From positions 1-64,000 of the forward strand of contig NZ_JIAW01000007.1 of assembly GCF_000620625.1 (NCBI RefSeq): DNA of 64,000 nucleotides. The letters are read 5' to 3'. Origin of the DNA: Mycobacterium sp. URHB0044 (GTDB taxonomy: Bacteria; Actinomycetota; Actinomycetes; Mycobacteriales; Mycobacteriaceae). Both the position numbers and the translations under genes were made by a program. The notes under the pieces were generated by a model. That model ran no database searches, had not been told where the DNA came from, and was given only the letters and a program-made list of their open reading frames with translations. Numbering within the stretch: the first letter of the stretch is position 1; each line of letters starts with the position of its first letter. Below, in pieces: positions 37,304 to 45,950 of this stretch.

Positions 37304-38125
37304 TCATTGGCTGAAATCCGTGACGGCGTTGTCCCAGTCCACGACGAAACGGCGAGCCGGGTCGGCGGCGTCCACCGCGCACGGCAGGTTCAGGCCCACA
37401 GCGAGGTTGGGCACATGCGAGAGCGGCACGGCCTGAATCGCTCGGGCCGTCACCTGGTCGCCGTTGGGGAACCGCAGTTCGACCTCGACCTGGTAGTGCG
37501 GAGCATCGAGCAATTCCGGTCGGCTGGGAGTTCTGCCGAGGCCGCGTGGTGTCGTGCCCATTGCCGAGAACGATTTGAGAACTCCGGCTACACGCTGACC
37601 TGAGGCGAGTAGGGCGGCTGCCGACAAGACTGGACCGGTACCGAGGGTCACGAAACTTGCTGGGACAGAGAGCGATCCGCAGGGCTCAGGCTTACGTGGG
37701 TTCTGAGAAGACACAGCCTGCGGCGCCCTGGACACGGTGCTCGACGAACTGGCTGGCCTAGCCGGGCGTGGGTGCGGCTGGCTCAGGTCGATCCGCACTC
37801 GTTTTGGTTTCGAGGCGCCGACTTCGACTGCGACCGTGCGGCCTGGCTCGACCGCGCCGATGTCCCACGGGTCGAGGTTGCGCCACACGGTGGCGTCGTA
37901 AGATGTGCGACCCGGGAGGTCTACTCGCAGGCGGATCCGGCAGACGATCCGAGGCACGGCGGTGTTCACCGACACGGGGCGCCACTGGCGAAGCGACAAG
38001 ACCTCCGCCGTTCCTTGCTCGACAGCACCGTCCGGTCTCGTCAACCGTCGCACGATCAGCGGGCTGAGAAATGATGCGAGCACCAGACACGCTGCCACGA
38101 CATTGACGGTCGTAAACAAGGTCAT
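37304..38125 (-). CDS. Family A membrane-anchored protein (copy 1)
   Basis: The product has 273 residues and belongs to no family I can name. One N-terminal membrane span (VVAACLVLASFLSPLIVRRL) is followed by a domain with GTAEVLSLRQW, CRIRLRVDLPGRTSYDATVWR and VEPGRTVAVEVGASKPKRVRIDLSQP, then a Pro/Ser linker. A C-terminal domain reads SGQRVAGVLKSFSAMG and ends ADPARRFVVDWD. The same two blocks recur in the 41305 and 60243 genes, and the first also in 44422. GAAGGGAG precedes ATG 38125. Promoter element B lies 71 nt upstream. Confidence 0.8.
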   Translation of the reverse strand: MTLFTTVNVVAACLVLASFLSPLIVRRLTRPDGAVEQGTAEVLSLRQWRPVSVNTAVPRIVCRIRLRVDLPGRTSYDATVWRNLDPWDIGAVEPGRTVAVEVGASKPKRVRIDLSQPHPRPARPASSSSTVSRAPQAVSSQNPRKPEPCGSLSVPASFVTLGTGPVLSAAALLASGQRVAGVLKSFSAMGTTPRGLGRTPSRPELLDAPHYQVEVELRFPNGDQVTARAIQAVPLSHVPNLAVGLNLPCAVDAADPARRFVVDWDNAVTDFSQ

Positions 38126-38195
38126 TTGCGCATGCTCCCTTCGTCGCGTCGCCCAACTCCCCGACTGAAAAGGGTTCGCGCGCGAGCTCAATACG

Positions 38196-38242
38196 TAGTG
38201 TGCGCGAGCGACCGGCGCTGCCACATGAGGTGTTCACCGCAT
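38196..38242 (-). promoter_or_regulatory. Inverted-repeat promoter element, copy B
   Basis: Read toward the family A gene (start 38125): ATGCGGTGAACACCTCAT (38225-38242), G plus 21 nt, then CACACTA (38196-38202). It lies 27 bp beyond the stop of the LAL regulator gene at 38270. Confidence 0.8.
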
Positions 38243-38269
38243 AAATGCACGACAATGACGGTGCGAGGT

Positions 38270-40912
38270 TCAGCCCGTGGAGTCGTCCGAGCGAGGTTTT
38301 CGGGAGGCGTAGGCCGCGGCGGCTTGGGCGCGGTTGCGAACGCCTAGCTTGGCCAGGATCGCTCCCACGTGGCGATTCGCCGTTTTGGGGCTGATAAACA
38401 GCGCCGCGGCGATTTGGGCATCGCTGTGGCCGCCGGCGATGAGTTCGAGCACATCACGTTCGCGTGCTGTGAGCCCGTGCGGATCCGCGACGGTTGCCTT
38501 ATGGCGTGTGTCAGGGCTGCGCCCCCGCAGTTCGGCGATGCGTTGGCGGGCGCGACGGGCGGCCGCACGCGCACCCAATCGGCGGAAGGTTTCGGATGCG
38601 GCTTCCACGGCCGCGATGTCGCCGCCGAGCTGCGCCACGGCGGCGTCGTAGAGGCACCCGCGGCGTGTCCATTCGGCGGCGGCGGCTTGCCAATCGCCAC
38701 TGATTTCGAGCCGATAGGGCGTGACAGTGTCAGCGGCAGGCGCATCCTCAACGAGTCCACCAGACAGGTGCGCCCAGCGGCGCAAGTGACCTACCAACCA
38801 GGGGTCGGCGTGGGTGCTGGTTGCCGTCGACAAACCGGTGTGCGCTTCGGCGCGGGCAGTATCGTCGTCGCCCGCGAGCCATGCGGCTTCCGCCCGTGCG
38901 GCCCAGACGATCCCGAGACGATACAGATCATCCGGTTCGGCGCCGGACAGCGCTTCATCCAGCAGCTCGGTGACGGGTCGCTCGCCTCGGCGCGCGCGGA
39001 TCAGCGCCACACTGGTGAGCGGCAAGATGCGGAGCAGTGTGGGCAATGCCGGCCGAGTCAGCACCTCGTCGGCGAGATCGCCGGCGCTGGCCCAATCGCC
39101 GCGATGCAACGCGACCAAGGCGGCCGAGCCAGTCGCCAATGGCAGGAACATTGCGAGGTCATGGGTGGCGCAGAAGGCATGGGTTTCGCCGATGTACGCC
39201 TCGGCGCGCTCAAGGTCGTGGTGCAAAGCGGCGGTCCAGCACAGTAGCGCCCCAGTCACACCTGCCTGCGCCGTCAATCCCTCGGTCGCCATGGCGTCCC
39301 GCCAAGCCAATTCGACGTCTTCCCAACCGGTGTCGCTACGCAGCACAGTGGCCAACGCAGCGAAGCAACGAGCCCTGATCACGACAGCGGCATCACCGAG
39401 TTCGGTGCCCAGTGTGATGGCACGATCCGCGTACTCACTGGCACGTGGGTCGAAACTGAGATCAGCTACCTCCGCCATGTTGACCAGCGACCAGGCCAGC
39501 TGTGGGCAGGGTCCGACCTCTTCGAGCACGCGCACCGAGGCCTCGGCGGCCTCGACCGCCTCGGTCCGACGGCCGTGCGGCAACAACACGTGAGACAGCC
39601 ACCGCAGATTGTCTCCCTCGCCGAGCCGATCACCCAATTCGCGGCGCAGCCCCGCTGCCTCGCCGAAGGAGCGCACGGAAGCCTCTGGGAGCCCGCTCAA
39701 ATAGCTGCTGAACGCATGTTGTTCCAGCCACGTCACCTTCTGTTCGGTGGGGACGGTGTCGGCGTGGCGCAGCGTCAAGTCGTACAGTTCGGCAGCCTCG
39801 CGGTGCGCGGCCAGTCGGAACGCTCGCTCGGCGGCGGCTGGCCCGTAGCCGATAACGGCCTCGGTATCGCCGGCTTGATCGGCGTGAAACGCCAGGGCGC
39901 CAAAGATATCTGGATCAACCGGTGGTTCCGCTAGCGCCATCAACGCCCGCTTGTGCAACTCTCGGCGCTGATACTCGGGGATCCTGTCTGCCGTTGCACG
40001 CCGGGCCAGCTCATGGCGAAATCCCACGGTATCCGCGTCGGCGACAAGTACGCCAGCTTCTAGGCACTCTCCCAGCCCAACCACTTCGCCGGGGCACACC
40101 TTCTGCACCAGTGCGAGGCTGGCCCGTGGGCCACACACCGCCGTGGCGTACGCAATCTCGCGTCCACCGTTCGACAACCGCGCCAACCGGCCCGACACCG
40201 CCTCAGAGACACTGCGCGGCAGGGCTTCCCGCGTCAGCAAGCCGCGGCCGGCGGCCAAGACCTCAGTGACATAAAACGGGTTGCCCCCGGTGAGCCGATG
40301 CAAGGCATCGGCGTTGACTCCGCTGCCAGCGGCCAGCTTGGCCACCCCCGCGGGGCTCAGTGGATCCAACGCGACGCGACTCACCGCCGCCGACGTCGCC
40401 AGATCGCCCAGCAATACCGCCAGCGGGTGTTGGTCGCCGATCTCGTCATCGCGGTACGACACCACTAACAGCAGCGGCAGTGAATCGATCCGGCGTGCCA
40501 AGTAGCGCAGCAGATCCAGCGTGGCGCCATCGGCCCAGTGCACGTCCTCGATCACGCAAACCCACGTTCCACCGCGGCCGAACGTATCCACTAGATGCGT
40601 ATAGATCGCCGCCGTGTCGCCGGCTTCGATGGCCGTTCGCAGCCGGCCGGCCTGCTCACCCGGGAACTCGGCGAGCATGTCGAGCAGCGGCCCCAACGGT
40701 CGCGGCGTCGTCAATGGATCGCACCACCCCCGCAACACATGCACCTGCCGACCGAGGCCGGACGCAAACCGGGCTATCACCGTCGACTTGCCGACGCCGG
40801 CTTCGCCGCGCAGCAATATCAACCGTCCGCGACCGTCTGCGCTTGCCCTTCGGTAACGATCCAGTTGGGCCAGCGCCGTGTCACGCTCGAGTAACCGGTC
40901 CTTCGGGGCCAA
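38270..40912 (-). CDS. LAL-type transcriptional regulator (ATPase + LuxR HTH), copy 1
   Basis: The product has 880 residues from TTG 40912. An N-terminal AAA/STAND ATPase carries Walker A GEAGVGKST (about residue 40) and WVCVIEDVHWADGATLDLL as the Walker B region. A long helical, TPR-like middle follows. The C-terminal LuxR HTH (about 815-870) reads GLTARERDVLELIAGGHSD and SPKTANRHVGAILAKLGV. The start is set by comparison with the 56358 paralogue: GGCGGGAGGACTG is conserved, the frames upstream differ by one base, and both proteins then have exactly 880 residues. An ATG at 40969 is open. LAL proteins are ligand-gated activators. Confidence 0.92.
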   Translation of the reverse strand: MAPKDRLLERDTALAQLDRYRRASADGRGRLILLRGEAGVGKSTVIARFASGLGRQVHVLRGWCDPLTTPRPLGPLLDMLAEFPGEQAGRLRTAIEAGDTAAIYTHLVDTFGRGGTWVCVIEDVHWADGATLDLLRYLARRIDSLPLLLVVSYRDDEIGDQHPLAVLLGDLATSAAVSRVALDPLSPAGVAKLAAGSGVNADALHRLTGGNPFYVTEVLAAGRGLLTREALPRSVSEAVSGRLARLSNGGREIAYATAVCGPRASLALVQKVCPGEVVGLGECLEAGVLVADADTVGFRHELARRATADRIPEYQRRELHKRALMALAEPPVDPDIFGALAFHADQAGDTEAVIGYGPAAAERAFRLAAHREAAELYDLTLRHADTVPTEQKVTWLEQHAFSSYLSGLPEASVRSFGEAAGLRRELGDRLGEGDNLRWLSHVLLPHGRRTEAVEAAEASVRVLEEVGPCPQLAWSLVNMAEVADLSFDPRASEYADRAITLGTELGDAAVVIRARCFAALATVLRSDTGWEDVELAWRDAMATEGLTAQAGVTGALLCWTAALHHDLERAEAYIGETHAFCATHDLAMFLPLATGSAALVALHRGDWASAGDLADEVLTRPALPTLLRILPLTSVALIRARRGERPVTELLDEALSGAEPDDLYRLGIVWAARAEAAWLAGDDDTARAEAHTGLSTATSTHADPWLVGHLRRWAHLSGGLVEDAPAADTVTPYRLEISGDWQAAAAEWTRRGCLYDAAVAQLGGDIAAVEAASETFRRLGARAAARRARQRIAELRGRSPDTRHKATVADPHGLTARERDVLELIAGGHSDAQIAAALFISPKTANRHVGAILAKLGVRNRAQAAAAYASRKPRSDDSTG

Positions 40913-40971
40913 CAGTCCTCCCGCCTCGAACATCACGTCGGCCAGGGTGTCCGGCCTTGTGCGAGGCATTT

Positions 40972-41018
40972 ATGCGGTAAACGCCTCATGTGCCGGGGCG
41001 GGTCGGTCGGGCACAGTA
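40972..41018 (+). promoter_or_regulatory. Inverted-repeat promoter element, copy A
   Basis: ATGCGGTAAACGCCTCAT (40972-40989), G plus 21 nt, then CACAGTA (41012-41018). It points right, toward the relic leader at 41147 and the family A gene at 41305, and is divergent from the LAL gene. Confidence 0.8.
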
Positions 41019-41146
41019 CGCAGTAAGCGTGCGCGGCGGCCTGCCACGGGCATCAGCAAAACCGTCATCGGGTCAGGATGCGGTCAAAAGCTTAGCCCAG
41101 CTAGCCCTGCGCGCGCCCACAAAACACGAACGCCAGGGAGTTGCCC

Positions 41147-41294
41147 GATGACACGATGCCTCCGAGGATCGCATCGCCGACCTCGACCGTCAGACTGGCT
41201 GAGACCAAAGGCGCAACCGGGTCGCCACGCTGTGGCTTCAGGCCCGAAGGCGTCATGGGCACCACTCATACTCCGAAGACAAGCACTCATCTAG
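41147..41294 (+). pseudogene. Relic of a gene with the DPEKR-type N-terminal signature
   Basis: After AGGGAG-TTGCCCG comes ATG 41147. In its own frame it runs 48 codons of unlikely composition. One base out of frame it encodes DASEDRIADLDRQTG and then TGA, clearly the same signature as DPEKRIADLERQL in neighbouring proteins. So this is the start of a decayed member, left between promoter copy A and the family A gene. Confidence 0.55.
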
Positions 41295-41304
41295 AGGAAT
41301 CCCG

Positions 41305-42072
41305 GTGGACTGGCGCGCAATTCTTCTGATAGTCGTTGGAGTGATGCTTGCCGTCGGCGTTGTTGCTGGCGCGGTGCGCTGGGACCGAACCATCAAGGGG
41401 CCCAGGTTTACTGGTACTGCACTGACAGGTACGTCGGAGGTTCTGTGGGTGCAGCAGACCACCTCGCTGATCAATGCCAACGGAGTGGACTGCCGTGTGG
41501 TCAACGTCGGGCTGACAGCCGAGGTCCCTGGACGCGAACCGTATGATGTGATACTGCGGCGGCCAGTACCGCCGTGGCATTTGGCTCACGTGCAACCCGG
41601 TGCCACAGTTGCAGTACTCGTTGATTCCGAGAACCCGCAAAATGTCCAGTTCGATTTCGACCGTCCAATCGTGCATAGGACTTTGGGACGGACTAATAAG
41701 CCGCAGACCGACCTCGAACTAGCAGGGACTTGCGCGCGCAGCCAAGCCGCACGATACGACGCCTCGGTTGGAGATTTGCTCGAAACGGGTCAGCGGGTAG
41801 CCGGTGTCCTCAAGTCGTTCGCAGACACTGGGGAGACGTCGCGCACCCTCGGCATTCCTACTAGTAGACCAGAATTCCTAGATGATCCTCTGTACGACTT
41901 CATCGTCGAGCTTCGGTTCCCGAATATGCCCCCTCTAGAGGGTCGAACCAGCCTGCTGGTACCCCGCACCCAGGCGCCCAGCCTCGCGATCGGTCTCGAA
42001 TTGGACTGCGTTGTAAATCAAGCCGATCCTTCGCATGATTTCGTCGTGGATTGGCGCGACATCACCCATTGA
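41305..42072 (+). CDS. Family A membrane-anchored protein (copy 2)
   Basis: The product has 255 residues, starting at GTG 41305 after AGAGGA. One N-terminal span (ILLIVVGVMLAVGVVAGAV) is followed by RFTGTALTGTSEVLWVQ, AEVPGREPYDVILRRPVP and VQPGATVAVLVDSENPQNVQFDFDRP. The C-terminal half, GQRVAGVLKSFADTGETSR then LRFPNMPPLEGR and HDFVVDW, matches copy 1 closely. Function unknown; the single N-terminal span would anchor the rest outside or inside the membrane. Promoter copy A lies 287 nt upstream. Confidence 0.8.
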   Translation: MDWRAILLIVVGVMLAVGVVAGAVRWDRTIKGPRFTGTALTGTSEVLWVQQTTSLINANGVDCRVVNVGLTAEVPGREPYDVILRRPVPPWHLAHVQPGATVAVLVDSENPQNVQFDFDRPIVHRTLGRTNKPQTDLELAGTCARSQAARYDASVGDLLETGQRVAGVLKSFADTGETSRTLGIPTSRPEFLDDPLYDFIVELRFPNMPPLEGRTSLLVPRTQAPSLAIGLELDCVVNQADPSHDFVVDWRDITH

Positions 42073-42176
42073 ATTTCCCATGCGACGCCTGCCCCGCGAC
42101 CCTCCGCCGTCGTGAAGGCCAGCATGTGGCCCCGATAGGCCCACGGCCTCATCGAGCCCACGCCGCGGATCGAAAT

Positions 42177-42223
42177 ATGGGGTGAACGCCTCATGCTCTG
42201 ACCGCCGGTTGCAGTACATGATC
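42177..42223 (+). promoter_or_regulatory. Inverted-repeat promoter element, copy C
   Basis: ATGGGGTGAACGCCTCAT (42177-42194), G plus 21 nt, then CATGATC (42217-42223) at the -10 place. The expected start of transcription is about 42229, the GTG of the esterase gene, so the mRNA could be leaderless. Confidence 0.75.
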
Positions 42224-42228
42224 TGACG

Positions 42229-43200
42229 GTGATCATGAACCGTCTTCGCGTGGTGGCCATTGCAGTCATCACAGTTGCGTCCTTTCTGTCCGTTCCAGTG
42301 GCTGCCGCCGAGGCCGCGCACATCACCGATATCCAGCACGTCAACGATCGGTGGGACAAGGTCTCGGTGTACTCCCCGTCGATGAACATCGTCATCGTCA
42401 ACGACGTCTTCAAGGCACCCAAAGCGGGTGCGCCCACCTTCTATTTGCTGCCCGGCATCGACGGCGGCGACGACCTCGACCCGGGAGGCGCCATTCCGCC
42501 CGGCGGCAAGAGCTGGTTCGGAATGACCGATATTCAGGGGTTCTTCGCCACCAAGAACGTCAACGTCGTCTCCCCACTCGGCGGGCCATTCAGCTGGTGG
42601 ACCAACTGGGTGAGCGACGCCAGCAAGCAGTACCAGACATACATGACGCAGGAGCTGCCGCCGCTGATCAATAAGCAGTACAACACAAACGGCAAGAACG
42701 CTGTCGGCGGTCTGTCGAGCACCGGTGGCACCGCGATCGATTACGCTGTCCAAGCTCCGGGACTATTTCGCGCTGTCGGCTCCTACAGCGGTCTTCTCAA
42801 CCCCGCCGATAATCCCCAACAGGTGGCGATGACGCTGATGGGTGGCGGCCAGAGCGCCGATGCGATGTGGGGCCCAGCCGGTGGCCCGCTGTGGGTGGCC
42901 CATGATCCCTCAAAGAACGTCGCCAAGCTGAAAGGCGTGGCCGTCTACGCCGCCGCGTCGGTAAGCGGTGGGGTCGGCGCAGTCGACCGGCTTCCTGAGG
43001 GCTTCGGACCAAATATCACCGGCGGATTGATTGAGCGCATCGTCGCCGACAGCACTAAGGCGTTCGCCGACGCCGCGGCAGCCGCTGGTGTACCGATCAA
43101 TTACGTCGTTCGACCCGAGGGTTCCCACACCTGGGGATTGTTCGAATCGGAGATGCAGGAATCCTGGAACACCACCATCGCACCAGCACTCGGGGTGTAA
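42229..43200 (+). CDS. Antigen-85-like exported esterase/mycolyltransferase family protein
   Basis: The product has 323 residues (GTG 42229; ATG 42235 also possible). A signal peptide (VVAIAVITVASFLSVPVAAAEAA) is followed by an alpha/beta-hydrolase domain in antigen 85 style: SVYSPSMNIVIVND, FYLLPGIDGGDDLDPGG, the GPFSWWTNW block, the nucleophile region VGGLSSTGGTAID (Ser about residue 165) and the His near the end in RPEGSHTWGLFE. Antigen 85 enzymes move mycolates among trehalose and arabinogalactan. This protein is a distant member, so mycolyltransferase activity is possible rather than shown. Confidence 0.85.
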   Translation: MIMNRLRVVAIAVITVASFLSVPVAAAEAAHITDIQHVNDRWDKVSVYSPSMNIVIVNDVFKAPKAGAPTFYLLPGIDGGDDLDPGGAIPPGGKSWFGMTDIQGFFATKNVNVVSPLGGPFSWWTNWVSDASKQYQTYMTQELPPLINKQYNTNGKNAVGGLSSTGGTAIDYAVQAPGLFRAVGSYSGLLNPADNPQQVAMTLMGGGQSADAMWGPAGGPLWVAHDPSKNVAKLKGVAVYAAASVSGGVGAVDRLPEGFGPNITGGLIERIVADSTKAFADAAAAAGVPINYVVRPEGSHTWGLFESEMQESWNTTIAPALGV

Positions 43201-43305
43201 TCAACGGCCACAAGATTCCATTTGAAGGGCGACGAGTTTGGGTTTGGCGACCTCGGCCAACGGCGAAGCCATTGTTAGACACTGTATTAGCGGGCGGGGT
43301 GGCGA

Positions 43306-43794
43306 GTGTTAGGTCTAGGGAAGCGGCGCCTCGAGCAGAGGCTACGCCAGCATGGCAGTGCGGCGATGGCTGTCGTATTGTCCACGACACGGATCATTGG
43401 TGGCCTATACCAAAATGATGATCAGTTCTATCAGAGCGCGCCCGTCCAAGCGACTCGGTCCCTGTGGACGATGCGAGTGCGGATTGAGCCCGATGAGGCG
43501 CACGCATTTGAGGCCAAAATTGATGCGTGGCTCTGGGACACAGAGCGGCCCTGGATGAATACCGTGATACCCGTCCTCTACGACCCGCGCGATCACCGAA
43601 AGATCGCCCTTGATCGTTCCTTTGGGGCTCTAAACGCGGCGAGGCAGGCGACCTACAGGATGCGTGACCAGTGGTTGCAAGAGCAAGCCAGGAATCCGCT
43701 GGACCGACTCACCGAGCTCATGGAACTGCGTGCAAGCGGCGTGCTGACCGACGCCGAATATGACGCACGCAAGCAGAAGCTGCTCGGACAATAG
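43306..43794 (+). CDS. SHOCT-domain protein
   Basis: The product has 162 residues from GTG 43306; ATG 43366 is an alternative. The main part (about 15-110) is unrecognised. The C-terminus, DRLTELMELRASGVLTDAEYDARKQKLL, is a clear SHOCT motif, a short oligomerisation helix common at protein ends. It lies between the esterase gene and promoter copy D. A -10-like GACACTGTATTAG lies 33 nt before the start, but the inverted repeat is not convincing there. Confidence 0.75.
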   Translation: MLGLGKRRLEQRLRQHGSAAMAVVLSTTRIIGGLYQNDDQFYQSAPVQATRSLWTMRVRIEPDEAHAFEAKIDAWLWDTERPWMNTVIPVLYDPRDHRKIALDRSFGALNAARQATYRMRDQWLQEQARNPLDRLTELMELRASGVLTDAEYDARKQKLLGQ

Positions 43795-43902
43795 CCAGCT
43801 CCGTCTGCGCGTCAATCCGTGTCGTCACCAACGTTTCTCGTCGGTGCTGCGTGACGACTTCGACCGCGGCAGTCCGAAGGCACCCACCATTTGGAGCCAA
43901 TT

Positions 43903-43949
43903 ATGAGGCGAATACCTCATGTGCCAAACCTGGTCGCTCCAGCACACTA
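43903..43949 (+). promoter_or_regulatory. Inverted-repeat promoter element, copy D
   Basis: ATGAGGCGAATACCTCAT (43903-43920), G plus 21 nt, then CACACTA (43943-43949), 90 nt upstream of the small secreted protein gene. Confidence 0.8.
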
Positions 43950-44038
43950 TGTAGCGAGTCGGGTTCGACAGCACCGTTTTTGCTACTACGCCCGCCCATC
44001 CGAAGGTAGGGGCATCGCCCAAAATGAAAGGAAGGCAC

Positions 44039-44425
44039 ATGAACACCTACAAGATCACCAAAATTGTTGCCGGAGCGGTGCTGTCGGGCGGCGTGGCCAT
44101 CGCCGGCATGAGCGTGGCCCCAGCGATCGCCAACGCCACCGAGGGGCCATTCACTTGGTGTCCAGGGCAATCCATGGATTGGCCGTCGGGACCCAACAGA
44201 TGGGCCGACAATTATTCATGGGACATGAATGTCTGCCACACCTGGTATCAGGTCGCGTATGGCTACGGAAATGTGCCGGCACGCCATGACGACGGGACGA
44301 CAGATGTGCGGGGATCTAGCGCCTGGGACGGCGCCAATCCCCCAGGTCCCAACCCGTCGGGTATCAATTGCAGCCCGTTCTGGTGCCCCGTTCCGCCGCA
44401 CCCGGACCCCAATTTTCACGCATGA
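44039..44425 (+). CDS. Small secreted Cys/Trp-rich protein (CHTWY family, copy 1)
   Basis: The product has 128 residues. A clean signal peptide (KIVAGAVLSGGVAIAGMSVAPAIANA) is followed by a mature part with CPGQSMDW, SWDMNVCHTWYQVAYGYGNV and a Pro-rich end with two more Cys (NCSPFWCP). The 61162-61578 protein shares WCPG, the WDMxVCHTWY block and GxGNV. AAAGGAAGG precedes ATG 44039. Function unknown; the Cys pairs suggest disulfides in a small secreted protein. Its stop overlaps the next start as ATGA. Confidence 0.85.
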   Translation: MNTYKITKIVAGAVLSGGVAIAGMSVAPAIANATEGPFTWCPGQSMDWPSGPNRWADNYSWDMNVCHTWYQVAYGYGNVPARHDDGTTDVRGSSAWDGANPPGPNPSGINCSPFWCPVPPHPDPNFHA

Positions 44426-45885
44426 GCAGCGGCGCGGAGGCGATCTCTGCACCGCTGTCGGCACCAGTGCGGATAGTGGTCGCCGACTCTGATTATGACG
44501 TCCCAGGGCTGCACTACGTATTGACTCACCTTCCCGCGTGGGCTCAGGTACCGGCTGCCGTCGGCATCATAATCGTTTGTGCCAGTTGGTTCATCTATCA
44601 GATCATGGAGACCTGGCAGCGAAAGCTGGCATCGCCCAAGACGAAGAAAACGCCTAAGTTTCGAGGGCCTGCGCTAGCGGGGACGGCACGGATTCTGGCG
44701 TGGAGGGACGCCCGCTACCTCAGCTACGAACTGGCGCTCAGGGTGGAAGCGGTCGGCCGACAACCCTACGAGGCGACCGTTAGGCAGCGCCTCCCACTCA
44801 CGGTCCTGTACAGCCGCGCCGCTTTTCGCCCGAACATCGTTGTCCCAGTGCAGATTGATTCCACCAACCCTAGAAACGTATGGATCGATTTCAATCGGCG
44901 ACTGGTCGAGGACGAACCGAGCACGAAAGTTGCGTGCAATACCGGCATCGCCCGGAGTTCCAGGCCGAATAGCCTTGCGGTGAGCGTCGCTGACGAACCC
45001 CTCGCGCCGCGCGAGTTTGTCGCCGTCGATCGGAGCACGGACAAACAGATCCGCGTTTGCGTGACGAGTGACGGTCTCACTATCGATAAGAGGCCTGGCG
45101 ACGTTTTTTCATTCACTGGCGCGATGCTGGGACTGTGGTCGCCTGAGTTCTCTGGCGGCACAAGGATTGGCACGGCGCTGCACCTGAGATGTGAAAGCCC
45201 GATACAAGATTCGAATCGGTCCTTCACGGCACGCGTGAGTGCCTTGTTCGAGGGCGACCGCCACAGTTTTGTTCTCGGTGGGCAGGATCATCGCGTTGGC
45301 AGTAGAACACCGCTCCGAGCAGAGCTCAAACGCAACGTCGACGCTTGGTTGTGTGCCCAAGACTTCGATGAGCTTCTCACGATCATCGGTCCCCGCAGCG
45401 GGTTGGACGTCCACCCGCCTGCACCCGGGGGGCCGGCCCGCTGTCATCTGATTCCGCTTGATACCGTCCGGAAACGCGCCCCGCACTGGGCCCTCGACTT
45501 GGGCAAGACCCAGATGGGGGTTATCGACCCGTACACGAACGCGATGATTGCCTCAGCTTGGTATGAACAGGTCGCTGCGATACCTAAGAAGCACCGCGAC
45601 AATGGTTCTGAGGACGAGCGCGGTTGGACGTCGCCGGTCCTCATCCTGCATGTGCCCGGCTTGCAACCACTGACGATTAGACCGGTAACGATTCGGAAGG
45701 CGGACCGGCTTTCGGGACTCCGGCATACGCGGTTTTCATGGCAGGGCAAGCTGCCTCCTGCCGCGGCTCCAACTGCGGTGAGGATGAAGGGCGGGCCCGC
45801 CTACGGTGTGACGGACGAGGACTGGCTGATTCTCGTCGAGAAGTTCGGCCTGACCCAATATCTGGAGGACACCCAACAGGGCTAG
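44422..45885 (+). CDS. Fusion of family A and family B domains, membrane-anchored
   Basis: The product has 487 residues. A membrane span (VPAAVGIIIVCASWFIYQIM, about 45-65) is followed by a family A domain (about 75-170: FRGPALAGTARILAW, LRVEAVGRQPYEATVRQRLP, VPVQIDSTNPRNVWIDF), then family B part 1 (about 205-320: VTSDGLTIDKRPGDVFSFTG, SFVLGGQDHRVGS, DAWLCAQDFDELLTIIG) and family B part 2 (about 350-487: MGVIDPYTNAMIASAWYEQV, HVPGLQPLTIRPVTI, TDEDWLILVEKFGLTQYLED). Translation is coupled to the secreted protein gene by ATGA. It shows that A and B work in one polypeptide. No known family recognised. Confidence 0.8.
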   Translation: MSSGAEAISAPLSAPVRIVVADSDYDVPGLHYVLTHLPAWAQVPAAVGIIIVCASWFIYQIMETWQRKLASPKTKKTPKFRGPALAGTARILAWRDARYLSYELALRVEAVGRQPYEATVRQRLPLTVLYSRAAFRPNIVVPVQIDSTNPRNVWIDFNRRLVEDEPSTKVACNTGIARSSRPNSLAVSVADEPLAPREFVAVDRSTDKQIRVCVTSDGLTIDKRPGDVFSFTGAMLGLWSPEFSGGTRIGTALHLRCESPIQDSNRSFTARVSALFEGDRHSFVLGGQDHRVGSRTPLRAELKRNVDAWLCAQDFDELLTIIGPRSGLDVHPPAPGGPARCHLIPLDTVRKRAPHWALDLGKTQMGVIDPYTNAMIASAWYEQVAAIPKKHRDNGSEDERGWTSPVLILHVPGLQPLTIRPVTIRKADRLSGLRHTRFSWQGKLPPAAAPTAVRMKGGPAYGVTDEDWLILVEKFGLTQYLEDTQQG

Positions 45886-45950
45886 CGGCCAGCGTAAGCC
45901 GTCCGGCAACTTTCTACCTGGCCGCCGCCATGCGAGGAGGCTTTGCGGGT

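Noticed and set aside
43250..43310. Possible twelfth promoter element before the SHOCT gene
   Set aside because: A -10-like GACACTGTA is present but the inverted repeat matches poorly (about half the arm positions), so I do not count it.
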